A stretch of 64,000 bases of DNA, taken from the NCBI RefSeq assembly GCF_014358075.1, contig NZ_JACONT010000001.1, positions 1 to 64,000 of the forward strand. Reading direction: 5' to 3'. Both the position numbers and the translations under genes were made by a program. A model generated the notes under the pieces. That model was not told where the DNA came from. It searched no databases and saw only the letters and a program-made list of their open reading frames with translations. Below, piece by piece: positions 42,610 through 51,530 of this stretch (position 1 is its first letter; each line of letters starts with the position of its first letter). The stretch is from Sphingomonas albertensis (GTDB lineage Bacteria > Pseudomonadota > Alphaproteobacteria > Sphingomonadales > Sphingomonadaceae).

Positions 42610-43488
42610 TCAATCCAATCGGACAGCCCGGATTTCTCGCATGGGCGGCGTACCGAACATCCGACTGTATTCGCGACTGAATTGCGAAACGCTTTGATAC
42701 CCGACCGAAAATGCGGCCGAGCTCGCGTTGGTCGGTTCGGTCAGAAGCAAGCGCCGCGCTTCGTAAAGCCGAAGGGTCTTTTGATATTGCAGCGGCGCCA
42801 TGCCGGTGGCAGCCTTGAACCGCCGGTGAAAGGCGGAACAGCTCATGCCAACCGACTGCGCAATCTCCTCCACCTTGAACGGGCTGGTATAGCTCTCACC
42901 AATCACAGCCATCGCCGTCCTGATCGGCAAGATCTTCGGATCGGCCGCGCCGACCTGCCGCAGAACCGCGCCTTGCGGGCCTCGCAGTAGGCGATATACG
43001 ATCTCTCGCTCGAGCAGCGGCGCCATGATCCGCACCTCGTCGGGCCGGTCGATCAGCCGCAGCATCCGGCTCCAGGCGTCGAGCAGGTCGCGGTCCGCCG
43101 GATGGACTCCGAACCCTTTTCCATCAGCATCGCTAGCACCATTAGGCATATCGAGCGTCACATCTGATACGATGTCAGGATCCAGGACAAGACGTATCGC
43201 CAGATACGGCCGCTCGGCGCTCGCTTGGATGATTTTTCCCAAGACCGGAAGGTCGAGCGCGGCGGTAAAGGTATGGCCCGCGCGATACGTCAGAACCTCG
43301 TTGCCGACCAGCAACTGCTTTTCGCCTTGCAAGATAAGGCTAACCACCGGTCGGTAGGTTTCCGGGAGAAGACCGATGCACTGGCTGACCTTGTACAGCC
43401 CCACATTCGGCATCGCGGTCGGCGTCAGGCCTTCTTTCCCTTTGCGCGCAACCGTAGAAGCCAAAACTGCGATCGTCTCGTCCATCAT
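42610..43488 (-). CDS. AraC-family transcriptional regulator
   Basis: 292 residues from MMDETIAVLASTVAR. A longer open frame reaches 44160 but that portion is the shadow of the SDR gene. N-terminal AraC_N domain (VSQCIGLLPETYRPVVSLIL, QGEKQLLVGNEVL), C-terminal two helix-turn-helix units (VEEIAQSVGMSCSAFHRRFK and SAAFSVGYQSVSQFSREYSR). Divergent from the SDR gene at 43615 across 126 nt, the typical arrangement for this subgroup, which induces a neighbouring SDR. Confidence 0.93.
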   Translation of the reverse strand: MMDETIAVLASTVARKGKEGLTPTAMPNVGLYKVSQCIGLLPETYRPVVSLILQGEKQLLVGNEVLTYRAGHTFTAALDLPVLGKIIQASAERPYLAIRLVLDPDIVSDVTLDMPNGASDADGKGFGVHPADRDLLDAWSRMLRLIDRPDEVRIMAPLLEREIVYRLLRGPQGAVLRQVGAADPKILPIRTAMAVIGESYTSPFKVEEIAQSVGMSCSAFHRRFKAATGMAPLQYQKTLRLYEARRLLLTEPTNASSAAFSVGYQSVSQFSREYSRMFGTPPMREIRAVRLD

Positions 43489-43614
43489 CGGGCCTATGTC
43501 ATGCCAGCCACGTCCGATCAAAGGTTTGACAGAAATAGGCAAAGAAGCGGCAGGATCAGGTGCGCGCTGTCGTTGGCGCGCGCCTATGTGCTGTCTCACA
43601 TACATGGAGGCGAC

Positions 43615-44364
43615 ATGAAGCGCGCAGGAAACACGATTTTCATCACCGGCGGGAGTTCCGGCATCGGCCGCGCGCTGGCGCATCGCTGGCATGATCTGGG
43701 CAATACGGTGATCGTCGCGGGCCGCCGCCGCGGCGCGCTCGAGGAGACCGTCGCGGGTCGCCCGGGTATGACGTTCTACGAACTCGACGTCGCGGACCCC
43801 GATGCGATCGCCGCCGTTGCCCAAGGGTTGGTCGCCGAGCATCCGGACCTCAACGTGCTGGTCAATTGCGCTGGGATTTCGGGTGCGGAAGATCCGACGA
43901 CCGCGCGCGATCTTTCGCGCGGGGAGAAGATGGTCGAAACGAATCTGCTGGGTCCCATTCGCATGATCGACGCGCTCGTCGATCATCTGAAGGGCCGCCC
44001 CGCCGCGGCCATCGTCACCGTTTCCTCGGGCACTGGCTTCGTGCCGTATCCCGCTGCGCCCACCTATTCGGCGAGCAAAGCGGCACTGCATTCCTATACG
44101 CTCTCGCTGCGCGCGCTCCTGGGCAACGCCCTGCAGGTGATCGAGATCATCCCGCCGCAAGTCGCGACCGACTTGATGGAAGGGCTAAAGGATTCGCCCT
44201 ATAGTGTTCCGCTGGACAAATTCGCGAATGATGTGATGGCGCAGCTGATCTCCTATCCATCCGCGGAGGAGATCATCGTCGATGAGGTGAAGCCGTTTCG
44301 CTTCGCCGAACGGGACGGCACGGCAAGCGATCTGGTAAAAGCCATGGCATCGGCTACCGGATAG
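43615..44364 (+). CDS. SDR-family oxidoreductase (DltE-like)
   Basis: 249 residues from MKRAGNTIFITGGSSG, with a GGAGG ribosome site 4 nt upstream. Cofactor motif TGGSSGIGRA, NCAGIS, serine in TVSSGTG and catalytic YSASK, followed by the IIPPQVATDL pattern of DltE-like proteins. Substrate unknown. Partner of the divergent AraC gene. Confidence 0.94.
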   Translation: MKRAGNTIFITGGSSGIGRALAHRWHDLGNTVIVAGRRRGALEETVAGRPGMTFYELDVADPDAIAAVAQGLVAEHPDLNVLVNCAGISGAEDPTTARDLSRGEKMVETNLLGPIRMIDALVDHLKGRPAAAIVTVSSGTGFVPYPAAPTYSASKAALHSYTLSLRALLGNALQVIEIIPPQVATDLMEGLKDSPYSVPLDKFANDVMAQLISYPSAEEIIVDEVKPFRFAERDGTASDLVKAMASATG

Positions 44365-44448
44365 ACCAAGTGACCGTGGTTCGCCGCGCGGAGGCATCGA
44401 AAGGCGGCTCGGCGATTGACTGAAAATCTCCGTTTGCCCCCGCCAATC

Positions 44449-45342
44449 TCACGAGCGCACCAGCGACTGGTGCGCTCCGATCCCCGCGAGCACGCCCGAT
44501 GCCGATGCGACCGTGGCATTGTGCATCGGGCTAGTCGCGTCTCCGGCTGCATAGACGCCGGATACTGATGTCAGCCCCCAGACATCGACCTTTACAAAGA
44601 GTCCCGTTGGCCCCTCCTCCAGCGCACAGCCCAAATCTTCGGCAATGGCACTCGTCTGGTGCGTGCGGGGGGCGGTAAAAACGGCCGCGACGTCGATCGT
44701 CCGACCGTCCGAGAGTTCCACCGCTCTAAGACCCGGCGTCTCCCCCAGCAACGCGATCACCGGCGTTCGCTCGATCGCGACGCCACGCTTCGCGAGCAAC
44801 GCGGCTTGCTCCGGTTCCGGATCGTAAATGCCCTGCGTAAAATAGATTGCCGGCCCCCAATCGGGGATCAGCGCGGCCTGATGGGCCGACATCGGGTGGT
44901 TCGCGATGATCCCGAGCGAATGATCGCGGACTTCGTACCCATGGCAATACGGGCAATGCAGGACCGTCTCTCCCCAACGCTCCGCCATGCCGGGGATATC
45001 GGGCAGTATGTCGGTGACGCCGGTGGCCAGAACCAGGCGCTTCGCCTGGCGCTCAAGCCCACTGGAGAGAGTCAGGACGAAATGATCGTCCACGCGAACC
45101 GCATGCTGAACCTCTGCGCTCAGCACCTGCGCCGTCGGGTATTTGAGCAACTGGCGCGTCGCTTCGCGCATGATCGCGTGCGGTGCGTTGCCATCCTGCC
45201 CGAGAAAGCCATGGGCGGCGTCGGCGAACCGATTGCGCGGTGCACCAGCGTCGATCAGCACCACGTCCTGCCGCGCGCGCGCAAGCTGGATCGCGGCGGA
45301 GTGTCCGGCGAAGCTTCCGCCGATGACGATGACATCCTGCAT
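44449..45342 (-). CDS. Thioredoxin reductase-like FAD oxidoreductase
   Basis: 297 residues. FAD motif IGGSFAGHSAA near residue 7, NADPH-binding region, and the redox-active CPYC at Cys130-Cys133 (VLHCPYCHGYE), then the terminal FAD-binding YAAGDATS. It resembles the thioredoxin reductase-like proteins of alphaproteobacteria (sometimes called HcpR/NTR-like or disulfide reductases) rather than the housekeeping trxB. It is divergent from an Rrf2 gene across 111 nt. Confidence 0.93.
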   Translation of the reverse strand: MQDVIVIGGSFAGHSAAIQLARARQDVVLIDAGAPRNRFADAAHGFLGQDGNAPHAIMREATRQLLKYPTAQVLSAEVQHAVRVDDHFVLTLSSGLERQAKRLVLATGVTDILPDIPGMAERWGETVLHCPYCHGYEVRDHSLGIIANHPMSAHQAALIPDWGPAIYFTQGIYDPEPEQAALLAKRGVAIERTPVIALLGETPGLRAVELSDGRTIDVAAVFTAPRTHQTSAIAEDLGCALEEGPTGLFVKVDVWGLTSVSGVYAAGDATSPMHNATVASASGVLAGIGAHQSLVRS

Positions 45343-45368
45343 TTCCTTATCCTTATCGATCGATTACC

Positions 45369-45389
45369 ACGTAATCTCAAATGTTACGT
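45369..45389. promoter_or_regulatory. Rrf2 operator candidate
   Basis: ACGTAA and TTACGT separated by 9 nt in the gap between the divergent thioredoxin reductase-like and Rrf2 genes, upstream of the former. Length and symmetry fit an Rrf2 dimer site. Confidence 0.5.
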
Positions 45390-45453
45390 ATGAGACCGGG
45401 GCGGGTTGCGCAACTCTTGATGTGACATGATATGCTGCGCTTGAGGGGACACG

Positions 45454-45906
45454 ATGCAACTGGACGGCCGATTATCGAGAATGCTCCACCTGCTGATCCA
45501 TATGGATCGAGCGGAAGGTCCGGTCACGTCGGCCGCGGCCGCGGAGATGCTGCACACCAATCCCGTCGTAGTACGGCGGACGATGGCCGGCCTTCGTGAC
45601 GCCGGCCTAGTACGATCGGACAAGGGACATGCCGGAGGCTGGACCCTCATCAAGCCGCTCGAGGCGGTAACGATGCTCGACGTCTACAAGGCCGTCGGGG
45701 AGCCGCGCATCTTCGCGATCGGTCTCGCCGACGCAGCGCCGCACTGTCTGGTCGAGCAGGCGGTCAACGCCTCGATGACGAACGCTTTGCGCCGGGCAGA
45801 GACCATGCTGATCGCCGAGATGGCCAATGTGACGCTCGCGGAGATTGCGAAGGATTTCGAGAGTCGATTCTCATCCCGACCGGCGAACCTGGGGAATCAG
45901 CGCTGA
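45454..45906 (+). CDS. Rrf2-family transcriptional regulator
   Basis: 150 residues; winged helix with MLHTNPVVVRRTMAGLRDAG at about 33-52 and wing KGHAGGWTL. There is only one cysteine (APHCLVEQA), so it lacks the three cysteines of iron-sulfur Rrf2 proteins such as IscR. It probably responds to redox or electrophiles and controls the divergent reductase. Confidence 0.92.
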   Translation: MQLDGRLSRMLHLLIHMDRAEGPVTSAAAAEMLHTNPVVVRRTMAGLRDAGLVRSDKGHAGGWTLIKPLEAVTMLDVYKAVGEPRIFAIGLADAAPHCLVEQAVNASMTNALRRAETMLIAEMANVTLAEIAKDFESRFSSRPANLGNQR

Positions 45907-46419
45907 TCGCATCGGCGCCAGCGGCAATCCGTGCCAGGGCTATCCTCCCTCGAACACTGTGCCGATCCAGCCGACGAACGCATCGGTGCCGCCTGCATGA
46001 AGCGGAGCGACGGCCGCAGGAGATAAATGCCGCCGTCGGTATCGAACCGCCATTTGGGCAAGAGCTACACGAGAACGCCGGTCGCGAAGTCGCGCGCCAT
46101 CGCCCATTCGCGGAAGCCGACGACGCCAAGACCCTGGCGTGCCGCTTCCAGCAATGCGGCGATGTCGTTGGCTTCAGGCATCTTCATGATCATTCTCCGA
46201 TGGCCAGAATGGCCGCCCGAAGAACGTTTTGGCGCATGATAAGCAGGCATGTCCCAAGGCAGCTGCCGACCAGAGCCGGTCGTGTAAATTATCTGCGGTG
46301 ACGTCCGGTCCTAGCGGAGGCTGTAGGTCGGAGCGCACAATCAAACGCGCTCCTGCCCGGCTCATCGTTGAAGGCGAAGAACCGAGCTTTCGCGATTCGC
46401 ACAGTCTTCTTCTGGTGGC
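45907..46419. other. Interval with a LysR remnant
   Basis: About 510 nt. The left part (45940-46187) is a decayed LysR gene tail, described separately. The right part (46190-46419) shows no further gene. Confidence 0.55.
45940..46187 (-). pseudogene. LysR regulator, C-terminal remnant
   Basis: Reading leftward gives IAALLEAARQGLGVVGFREW and ATGVLV, a TAG stop at 46065-46067, then LLPKWRFDTDGGIYLLRPSL and, after a frameshift, TDAFVGWIGTVFEGG. This is the end of the LysR effector domain with an in-frame stop and a shift; the N-terminal DNA-binding part is gone. The neighbouring SDR (46420) was probably controlled by it before HxlR took over, but this is inference. Confidence 0.78.
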
Positions 46420-47169
46420 TCAGACCTGCGCCATACCTCCGTCGACGAACACCTCCGCTCCGGTCATGAAGCTGCTGTCTTCGCTCGCCAGGAAGAGCGC
46501 GACCGCTGCGGTCTCTTCGGGCTGGCCGATCCGACCCAGCGGCGTCTGTGCAGTCAGGCCGGCGACGAGCGCTTGTTCCTCTTCAGGCGAACTGGCGAGA
46601 CCCTGTAGGCCAAGCGTCAAGATCGCTCCGGGCGAAAGCACGTTGACGCGAATGCCGCTGTCCTTGAGGTCGAGCGCCCAGCTTCGCGCGAAATTGCGGA
46701 CCGCGGCCTTGCTCGCACTGTAGACGCTGAACGCCGGCGTACCCTTCGATCCGGTGGTTGAGCCGGTGAGGATGATTGATCCGCCCGATTGCATCAGTGG
46801 CAGCGCCTTTTGCACCGTAAACAGGGTGCCGCGAACGTTAGTGGCGAAGGTACGGTCGAACTGTTCCTCGGTGATCACGCCAAGCGGCGCCAGATCGCCA
46901 CCCCCGGCATTGGCGAACACGATGTCCAAACCCCCACGTTTCTCGCGCACCACGTCGAACAGCCGGTCGAGATCGTCGAGGCTGGCAACGTCGCTGCGGA
47001 TGCCTGTGACGGCGCCGCCGATCTCGTCGACCGCCTTGTCCAGTTCGGCCTGGCGGCGGCCGGTGATGAAGACGTGCGCGCCCTCGGCGACGAAGCGCTT
47101 TGCGGTCGCTAAGCCGATGCCACTGGTGCCGCCGGTGATGAGCGCCGTCTTGCCTTGAAGTCTGGTCAT
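46420..47169 (-). CDS. SDR-family oxidoreductase
   Basis: 249 residues from MTRLQGKTALITGGTSG; an upstream ATG adds 13 atypical residues. Cofactor motif TGGTSGIGLA, NAGGGD, serine in LTGSTTG and catalytic YSASK. Ends SSFMTGAEVFVDGGMAQV. It is divergent from an HxlR gene across about 90 nt, and HxlR-type regulators typically repress such SDR genes in response to electrophiles. Confidence 0.94.
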   Translation of the reverse strand: MTRLQGKTALITGGTSGIGLATAKRFVAEGAHVFITGRRQAELDKAVDEIGGAVTGIRSDVASLDDLDRLFDVVREKRGGLDIVFANAGGGDLAPLGVITEEQFDRTFATNVRGTLFTVQKALPLMQSGGSIILTGSTTGSKGTPAFSVYSASKAAVRNFARSWALDLKDSGIRVNVLSPGAILTLGLQGLASSPEEEQALVAGLTAQTPLGRIGQPEETAAVALFLASEDSSFMTGAEVFVDGGMAQV

Positions 47170-47219
47170 GTGTTTGCTCCGGGAATCGAATGATGCGGAG
47201 GTAGACACACGCCTTCCTT

Positions 47220-47245
47220 CTTACTAGTATGCACCTTTTGGTAAG
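47220..47245. promoter_or_regulatory. HxlR operator candidate
   Basis: CTTAC and GTAAG separated by 16 nt, in the gap between the divergent SDR and HxlR genes and 15 nt from the HxlR start. The spacing suits a dimer of HxlR-family regulators. Confidence 0.45.
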
Positions 47246-47260
47246 TATCTGGGGTTGCCG

Positions 47261-47626
47261 ATGGAGAGCAAGGTTTTCAGCTGCGGCCTGGACGTGGCGC
47301 TGTCGGTGATCGGGGGTAAGTGGAAGCCGCTGATCCTGTTCCATTTGGCGCACGACACGCGGCGCTACGGGGAGCTCAAGCGGGCGGTCGGCGGAGTGAG
47401 TGACAAGATGCTGATCCAGCAACTCAAGGAGCTGCATGCAGATGGTGTGGTCGATCGCCGCGATCATCAGCAGGTGCCACCCAAAGTGGACTATTCGCTG
47501 ACACCGTTCGGCAAGACGCTGGCCGATGCGCTCGTACCGCTATGTGTTTGGGGCACAGAGCATATCGCCAAGGTCGAGCATCTTGTGGCCAATCGCACCG
47601 CCAAGGATGCGAAGGCGGCGGCATAG
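47261..47626 (+). CDS. HxlR-family transcriptional regulator
   Basis: 121 residues from MESKVFSCGLDVALSVIGGK. A TTG two codons upstream could also serve. The compact HxlR winged helix is visible: GKWKPLILFHLAHDTRRYGE, VSDKMLIQQLKELHADGVVD and VDYSLTPFGKTL. The N-terminal cysteine (Cys9) is in the position used for redox or electrophile sensing. Divergent from the SDR gene at 46420. Confidence 0.93.
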   Translation: MESKVFSCGLDVALSVIGGKWKPLILFHLAHDTRRYGELKRAVGGVSDKMLIQQLKELHADGVVDRRDHQQVPPKVDYSLTPFGKTLADALVPLCVWGTEHIAKVEHLVANRTAKDAKAAA

Positions 47627-48334
47627 CGCATTGGCACGCCATTCCGGTGGAATTTTCGGTGCCACACGAAGCAGAGGATGGTAGTCCGCATCCAGGACAC
47701 GCCAAGCCTGAATTTCGAATAGTGGGGCGAGCCGCCAACCCATCGCTGACATTGCCGCGGAAGGGGGCCGTGTCGTTCGATGCTTTCGGAGACTATCTAC
47801 CAAGTCCTCATCAACAGTTTTTCCGGCTGATCTTTCTGCAGCGGCCGCTTCAGGTTGACATTTTTTGACCGGGTAATCTCTTAAATCCGCCAGTCTCACA
47901 TCCTCGAGAGGTGTGCGTGGAACACAAGACTAGAGATCCGCCGGCGAAAGTCCGGATTTGGCGATAGCTGTCGTTCAGCAGCGTGTGCCTGGATGAAAGC
48001 TTCGTCCCACTTCTCGCCATTTCCGCCATCGCTGGTCTATGCGTCGGGCGAACATGAATGGATGTCTGAAGTCGGGGAGCGCCAAACGACGGCTGAACGT
48101 CCGCAATTGGGTCTGGCCGGCAGCCGTAGGGTAGGGGACCGCTCGCCCAATGTCGGTCGTTTAGTCGAAATATGTAAGGTCGCGAATCCCGCCATTCTAG
48201 CCGCCAGGGCGATTCCCGTTTTCCCATGTCCGGTAGGCAATCTCGGGAAAACTAATCGGGAACAGATTTCGGGAAAGTGGCTCGTTCAGCGGTTGTGGCA
48301 ACAACATCAATCTCCGCTTTCCCGTTCTACCTTC
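47627..48334. other. Non-coding interval with a repeat copy and GGGAA motifs
   Basis: About 710 nt between two HxlR genes. Nothing coding is convincing. It contains a near-complete dispersed repeat (48054-48162) and, from 48210 to 48345, six copies of a TCGGGAA/TTCCCG type motif. Confidence 0.65.
48054..48162 (+). repeat. Dispersed hairpin repeat, near-complete copy
   Basis: Order matches the copy at 19019: ATGAATGGATGTCTGAAGTC, GGGGAGC, GAACGTCCGCAATTGGGTCT, GGCCGGCAGCCGTAGGG, GGGGACCGCTCGCCCAATG, TCGGTCGTT. The hairpin half is intact. Confidence 0.85.
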
Positions 48335-48345
48335 CTAATCGGGAA
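48210..48345. repeat. Cluster of TCGGGAA / TTCCCG motifs
   Basis: Six occurrences of a GGGAA or TTCCC motif, most within an A/T-flanked TCGGGAA context, in about 135 nt. Copies occur on both strands and are irregularly spaced. It may be a protein-binding cluster or chance; no gene is present. Confidence 0.35.
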
Positions 48346-48826
48346 CGCTTCGGGCTTTCGCATGATCGTTAGCGACGGGTCCATTATGGTCGAACCGGGT
48401 GCGTGCTGCCCTGAACTCCGAGGCGTTGTCGATGATCCAGGTCCAAAGCGGCATCATCCCTACGAGCATCCCCCGTCCCATGGGTGTCAGCGTGTAATCG
48501 ACCCGTGGCGGCACCTCGCCGTAGTCGCGGCGAAGAATGAGCCCATCGCGTTCCAAGTGACGCAGGGATCGGGTCAACATGCGCTGCGTGACCCCTTCGA
48601 GCCGTCGCGCCAGTTCGGCGTGTCGTAGCGTACCGGCGACCCCCAAGGCATGGACGATGCCGAGCGACCATCGGTTGCCGGCATGGGCCAGCACTTCCCG
48701 CTTTAGCCCGTCATCATCGTCGCTTAGCGCGTCGCAGGCTGCTTGCGAGCGGGCAATCACCGCATCAAAGTTTAAGTTATCAAGCGGTATCACGTGTGTA
48801 CCTTCTTCTTCATCCCAACCGTGCAT
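48335..48826 (-). CDS. HxlR-family transcriptional regulator
   Basis: 163 residues with an N-terminal extension of about 45 residues before the HxlR core (LAHAGNRWSLGIVHALGVAG, VTQRMLTRSLRHLERDGLIL, VDYTLTPMGRGM). One cysteine (QAACDAL) precedes the core. Divergent from the NmrA-like gene at 48861 across 34 nt, so the promoters overlap and regulation is likely. Confidence 0.92.
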   Translation of the reverse strand: MHGWDEEEGTHVIPLDNLNFDAVIARSQAACDALSDDDDGLKREVLAHAGNRWSLGIVHALGVAGTLRHAELARRLEGVTQRMLTRSLRHLERDGLILRRDYGEVPPRVDYTLTPMGRGMLVGMMPLWTWIIDNASEFRAARTRFDHNGPVANDHAKARSVPD

Positions 48827-48860
48827 CTCATTTTGCGATCAGGATCATAAGGAGCACCTG

Positions 48861-49781
48861 ATGCCAGAAACGAATAAACCTGTCGCCACTACCCTTGTCA
48901 TCGGCGCGGGAGAACTGGGACTGGCCGTCATTGACGGCCTATTGGAGCAGAACCCGGAAAGCGCCGGATCGATCAGCGTCCTTCTGAGGCTACCCGCAGA
49001 TCCGGCCGCAGAGCAGGTTGACCGCCAGTTGCAGGATAAAGGACTTCAAATCGTTCGCGGCGATCTTGCGAAGGAAACGGTCGACGGCCTTGCCGCCATC
49101 CTCGCAAGGTTCGATACGGTTATCTGCTGTACCGGGTTCGTTGGCGGCCCCGGCACGCAACGCAAGATAACCAAGGCTGTCCTGCAAGCCGGCGTGAAAC
49201 GCTATGTGCCTTGGCAGTTCGGCGTCGATTACGACGTGGTCGGGCATGGCAGCGGGCAACCGGTTTTCGATGAGCAAGCGGACGTGCGCGACATACTCCG
49301 CGGGCAATCCGCCACGGAATGGGTGATCGTCTCGACGGGCATGTTCACCAGCTTCCTGTTCGAGCCGGCCTTTGGTCTGGTCGATCTCGAACGCCCCAAG
49401 GTTCATGCCCTCGGTAGTTGGGAGAACCGCCTGACCGTGACTACCTCGGGCGATATTGGACGGCTTACCGCCGCGATCCTCGCGCATGAACCGCGCATCC
49501 GGGATGAGGTGGTGTACGTCGCAGGGGATACGTTCTCCTACGCCCAACTTGCCGACATGGTTGAAGGGCATTTGGATCGGGATGCGGAGCGGGTGTTGTG
49601 GGACACGGATCGGCTACGGTCCGAAGTCGCGTCACACCCGGACGACGGAATGCGAAAGTACCGCCTTGCTTTTGCCCGCGACACCGGCGTCGCGTGGGAC
49701 AAGGAGCAGACCTTCAATGCAGCGCAGGGCATAGATGTCACCGACGTGACGGGCTGGTTAGAGAAGCGGAAGGGCGCATAA
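48861..49781 (+). CDS. NmrA-like NAD(P)-binding protein
   Basis: 306 residues from MPETNKPVATTLVIGAGELG; earlier in-frame codons exist but an AAGGAG ribosome site precedes this ATG. Rossmann motif GAGELGLAV, FDTVICCTGFVGG and YVPWQFGVDYD, as in isoflavone reductase/NmrA proteins. No YxxxK catalytic pair, so it could be an enzyme or a redox sensor. Followed after 1 nt by a SnoaL-like gene, forming an operon controlled by the divergent HxlR gene. Confidence 0.92.
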   Translation: MPETNKPVATTLVIGAGELGLAVIDGLLEQNPESAGSISVLLRLPADPAAEQVDRQLQDKGLQIVRGDLAKETVDGLAAILARFDTVICCTGFVGGPGTQRKITKAVLQAGVKRYVPWQFGVDYDVVGHGSGQPVFDEQADVRDILRGQSATEWVIVSTGMFTSFLFEPAFGLVDLERPKVHALGSWENRLTVTTSGDIGRLTAAILAHEPRIRDEVVYVAGDTFSYAQLADMVEGHLDRDAERVLWDTDRLRSEVASHPDDGMRKYRLAFARDTGVAWDKEQTFNAAQGIDVTDVTGWLEKRKGA

Positions 49782-49782
49782 G

Positions 49783-50286
49783 ATGGGCCGTTTCGGATTT
49801 GGGTATCACACGCGAGTAGATGATGCCTCGGCGGTTGCCTTCGCGCGTCCTGATGTGCTGGTCAGCCCCAACGATAGTGCGGCTTCCATGCTCGCAGATC
49901 TCGCCGCGACCTATTACGGTTTCTGGAACAATGGCAGCACAACACTATTCGAAGCGACCGTTTCTTCCAGCTACACAGATCGCACTTTGCCTGCCGGTCG
50001 GCAGCAAGGCCCGTCAGGCCTAGCCGATGCTGGGGCGGCCTTCTTTGCGGCGTTCCCTGATGGCCGAGTGAAGGTTCTCCAACAGATGCTGGTTGGGGAT
50101 CGTATCGTCAGCCATCTTCGCGTCACGGGCACTTTCACAGGGAGCCGCAAGGGCACGGGAGGAGCGGGGCAGGCAATAGACTATCTGGCGACCGACATTA
50201 TGCGGATCGCTGACGGGCTGATTGTCGAAAATTGGCATGTCGAGGATCACGAGACGTTGCACCGGCAGATCGCCGTCTCGGCATAA
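49783..50286 (+). CDS. SnoaL-like ester cyclase family protein
   Basis: 167 residues. NTF2/SnoaL-type fold: AATYYGFWNNGSTTLFEATV at about 46-65, SYTDRTLP, AAFFAAFPDGRVKV and HLRVTGTFTG with terminal VENWHVEDHE. Polyketide-cyclase-like members act on small cyclic substrates, but many are uncharacterised. In operon with the NmrA-like gene and followed by a strong terminator. Confidence 0.87.
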   Translation: MGRFGFGYHTRVDDASAVAFARPDVLVSPNDSAASMLADLAATYYGFWNNGSTTLFEATVSSSYTDRTLPAGRQQGPSGLADAGAAFFAAFPDGRVKVLQQMLVGDRIVSHLRVTGTFTGSRKGTGGAGQAIDYLATDIMRIADGLIVENWHVEDHETLHRQIAVSA

Positions 50287-50307
50287 TCTTCCCGCACCAC
50301 GGGATTT

Positions 50308-50334
50308 GGGAAAGCTCGAGCTTTCCCTTTTCTT
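50308..50334 (+). terminator. Rho-independent terminator
   Basis: GGGAAAGC, loop TCGA, GCTTTCCC, followed by TTTTCTT, 22 nt after the SnoaL-like stop codon. It ends the NmrA/SnoaL operon. Confidence 0.9.
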
Positions 50335-50533
50335 GATCGTTGGTGAGAAAGCTGCCGGCGGGCGAGGCGACAGATAGCGCGATCAGAACGCCGCCAAATA
50401 CTGTGCGTGTTACAAACCGGCCTGTGACCGTGAGCGCGTTCAGCTCGGTTCCATAACGATTTTGACACTGGTCTGTGTTGCGAGCATTTATAGCTCTGCT
50501 AGATTATCGAAAATAGCACCGATTCGAGAAGTG

Positions 50534-51409
50534 TCAGCCTTGCGCTTCACCTTGAAGCCATCCGCGAAAGAGTCGAGCGGCGCGCGTGCGTATCTCAGTA
50601 GGTTCGATAAGAAAAAAGCTGCGTTCCGACCGCAGCCGGTACGTGTCGAGCCCCTTCAATCGCTCTTGGCCTAGCAGGGCGGATGTCAGCGGTTCGATGC
50701 CGATGGCGACACCGGCACCGGCGCCGCTCAATACTCGCTCGTAGAGGAGCAGCGCGTCGATCTCGCGAGGGCGGGGCCCCGGATACTCCAGCCCGACACC
50801 GCGCATCCATTCCTCCCAGAACTCTGGTCGATGATCTGGGCCAAGCAGCGGATGATGCATCACATCGTCGGGGTGAGTAATCGCGCGTGGATGGGCGGCG
50901 CTCCAGACCGGCATAAGGTGGATCGGCAACAACGGCGCTGTCGTCATCTCGTGATCGAGCGCTAGCCGGATGGCGAAGTCATACTCTCCTGTGTCGAGCC
51001 GTTCAAATGCGATCGAGGTTCGCACCTCCACGTCGATGCCGGGGTACCGTGCGCTGAACGCCGGCAGTCTGGGTAGCAGCCAGCGTGTTGCGAAAGCAGG
51101 GATCGTCGTCACCCGCACGAGCGAAGTGTCACGCTGCAAATCAGCCGCCGCAACCTGAAGTCGATCGAGAACTGCGACCGCATGGGCAAGATAGCTATTG
51201 CCGGCGGTAGTCAGCACCACGCCCCGAGGCACGCGTTCGAAAAGGCGGATACCAAGCTCCTTTTCCAAGCCAGCGAGCCGTCGCGACAACGCTGGCACCG
51301 ACATCGCAACGCGCGCACTTGCAGCAGCAAGGCTACCGAGTTGCGCGGCTGTAACGAACGCTTGGAGGGTACGGGTAGAGGGAAGGTGCATCGAGGAAGA
51401 TGCTAGCAT
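50534..51409 (-). CDS. LysR-family transcriptional regulator
   Basis: 291 residues; winged helix TRTLQAFVTAAQLGSLAAAS and periplasmic-binding effector domain (FAIRLALDHEMTT). The start may be the ATG at 51391 (MHLPSTRTLQAF) instead of the one at 51409; neither has a good ribosome site. It is divergent from the monooxygenase-like gene at 51531 across about 121 nt. Confidence 0.9.
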   Translation of the reverse strand: MLASSSMHLPSTRTLQAFVTAAQLGSLAAASARVAMSVPALSRRLAGLEKELGIRLFERVPRGVVLTTAGNSYLAHAVAVLDRLQVAAADLQRDTSLVRVTTIPAFATRWLLPRLPAFSARYPGIDVEVRTSIAFERLDTGEYDFAIRLALDHEMTTAPLLPIHLMPVWSAAHPRAITHPDDVMHHPLLGPDHRPEFWEEWMRGVGLEYPGPRPREIDALLLYERVLSGAGAGVAIGIEPLTSALLGQERLKGLDTYRLRSERSFFLIEPTEIRTRAARLFRGWLQGEAQG

Positions 51410-51530
51410 TATTTCAGGCTTGCAAAAAGTGGAAGGCAGCGCGGTGCTTCACAATGGTGTCTGCCGAGCGACAGCCTACCTACAGGCCTCGACAATCTGC
51501 GTAACTTCCACAGTCCGCAAAGGTGCAACC

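Noticed and set aside
43489..44160. N-terminal extension of the AraC protein
   Set aside because: The extended part is the complement of the SDR gene; the family-like start is at 43488.
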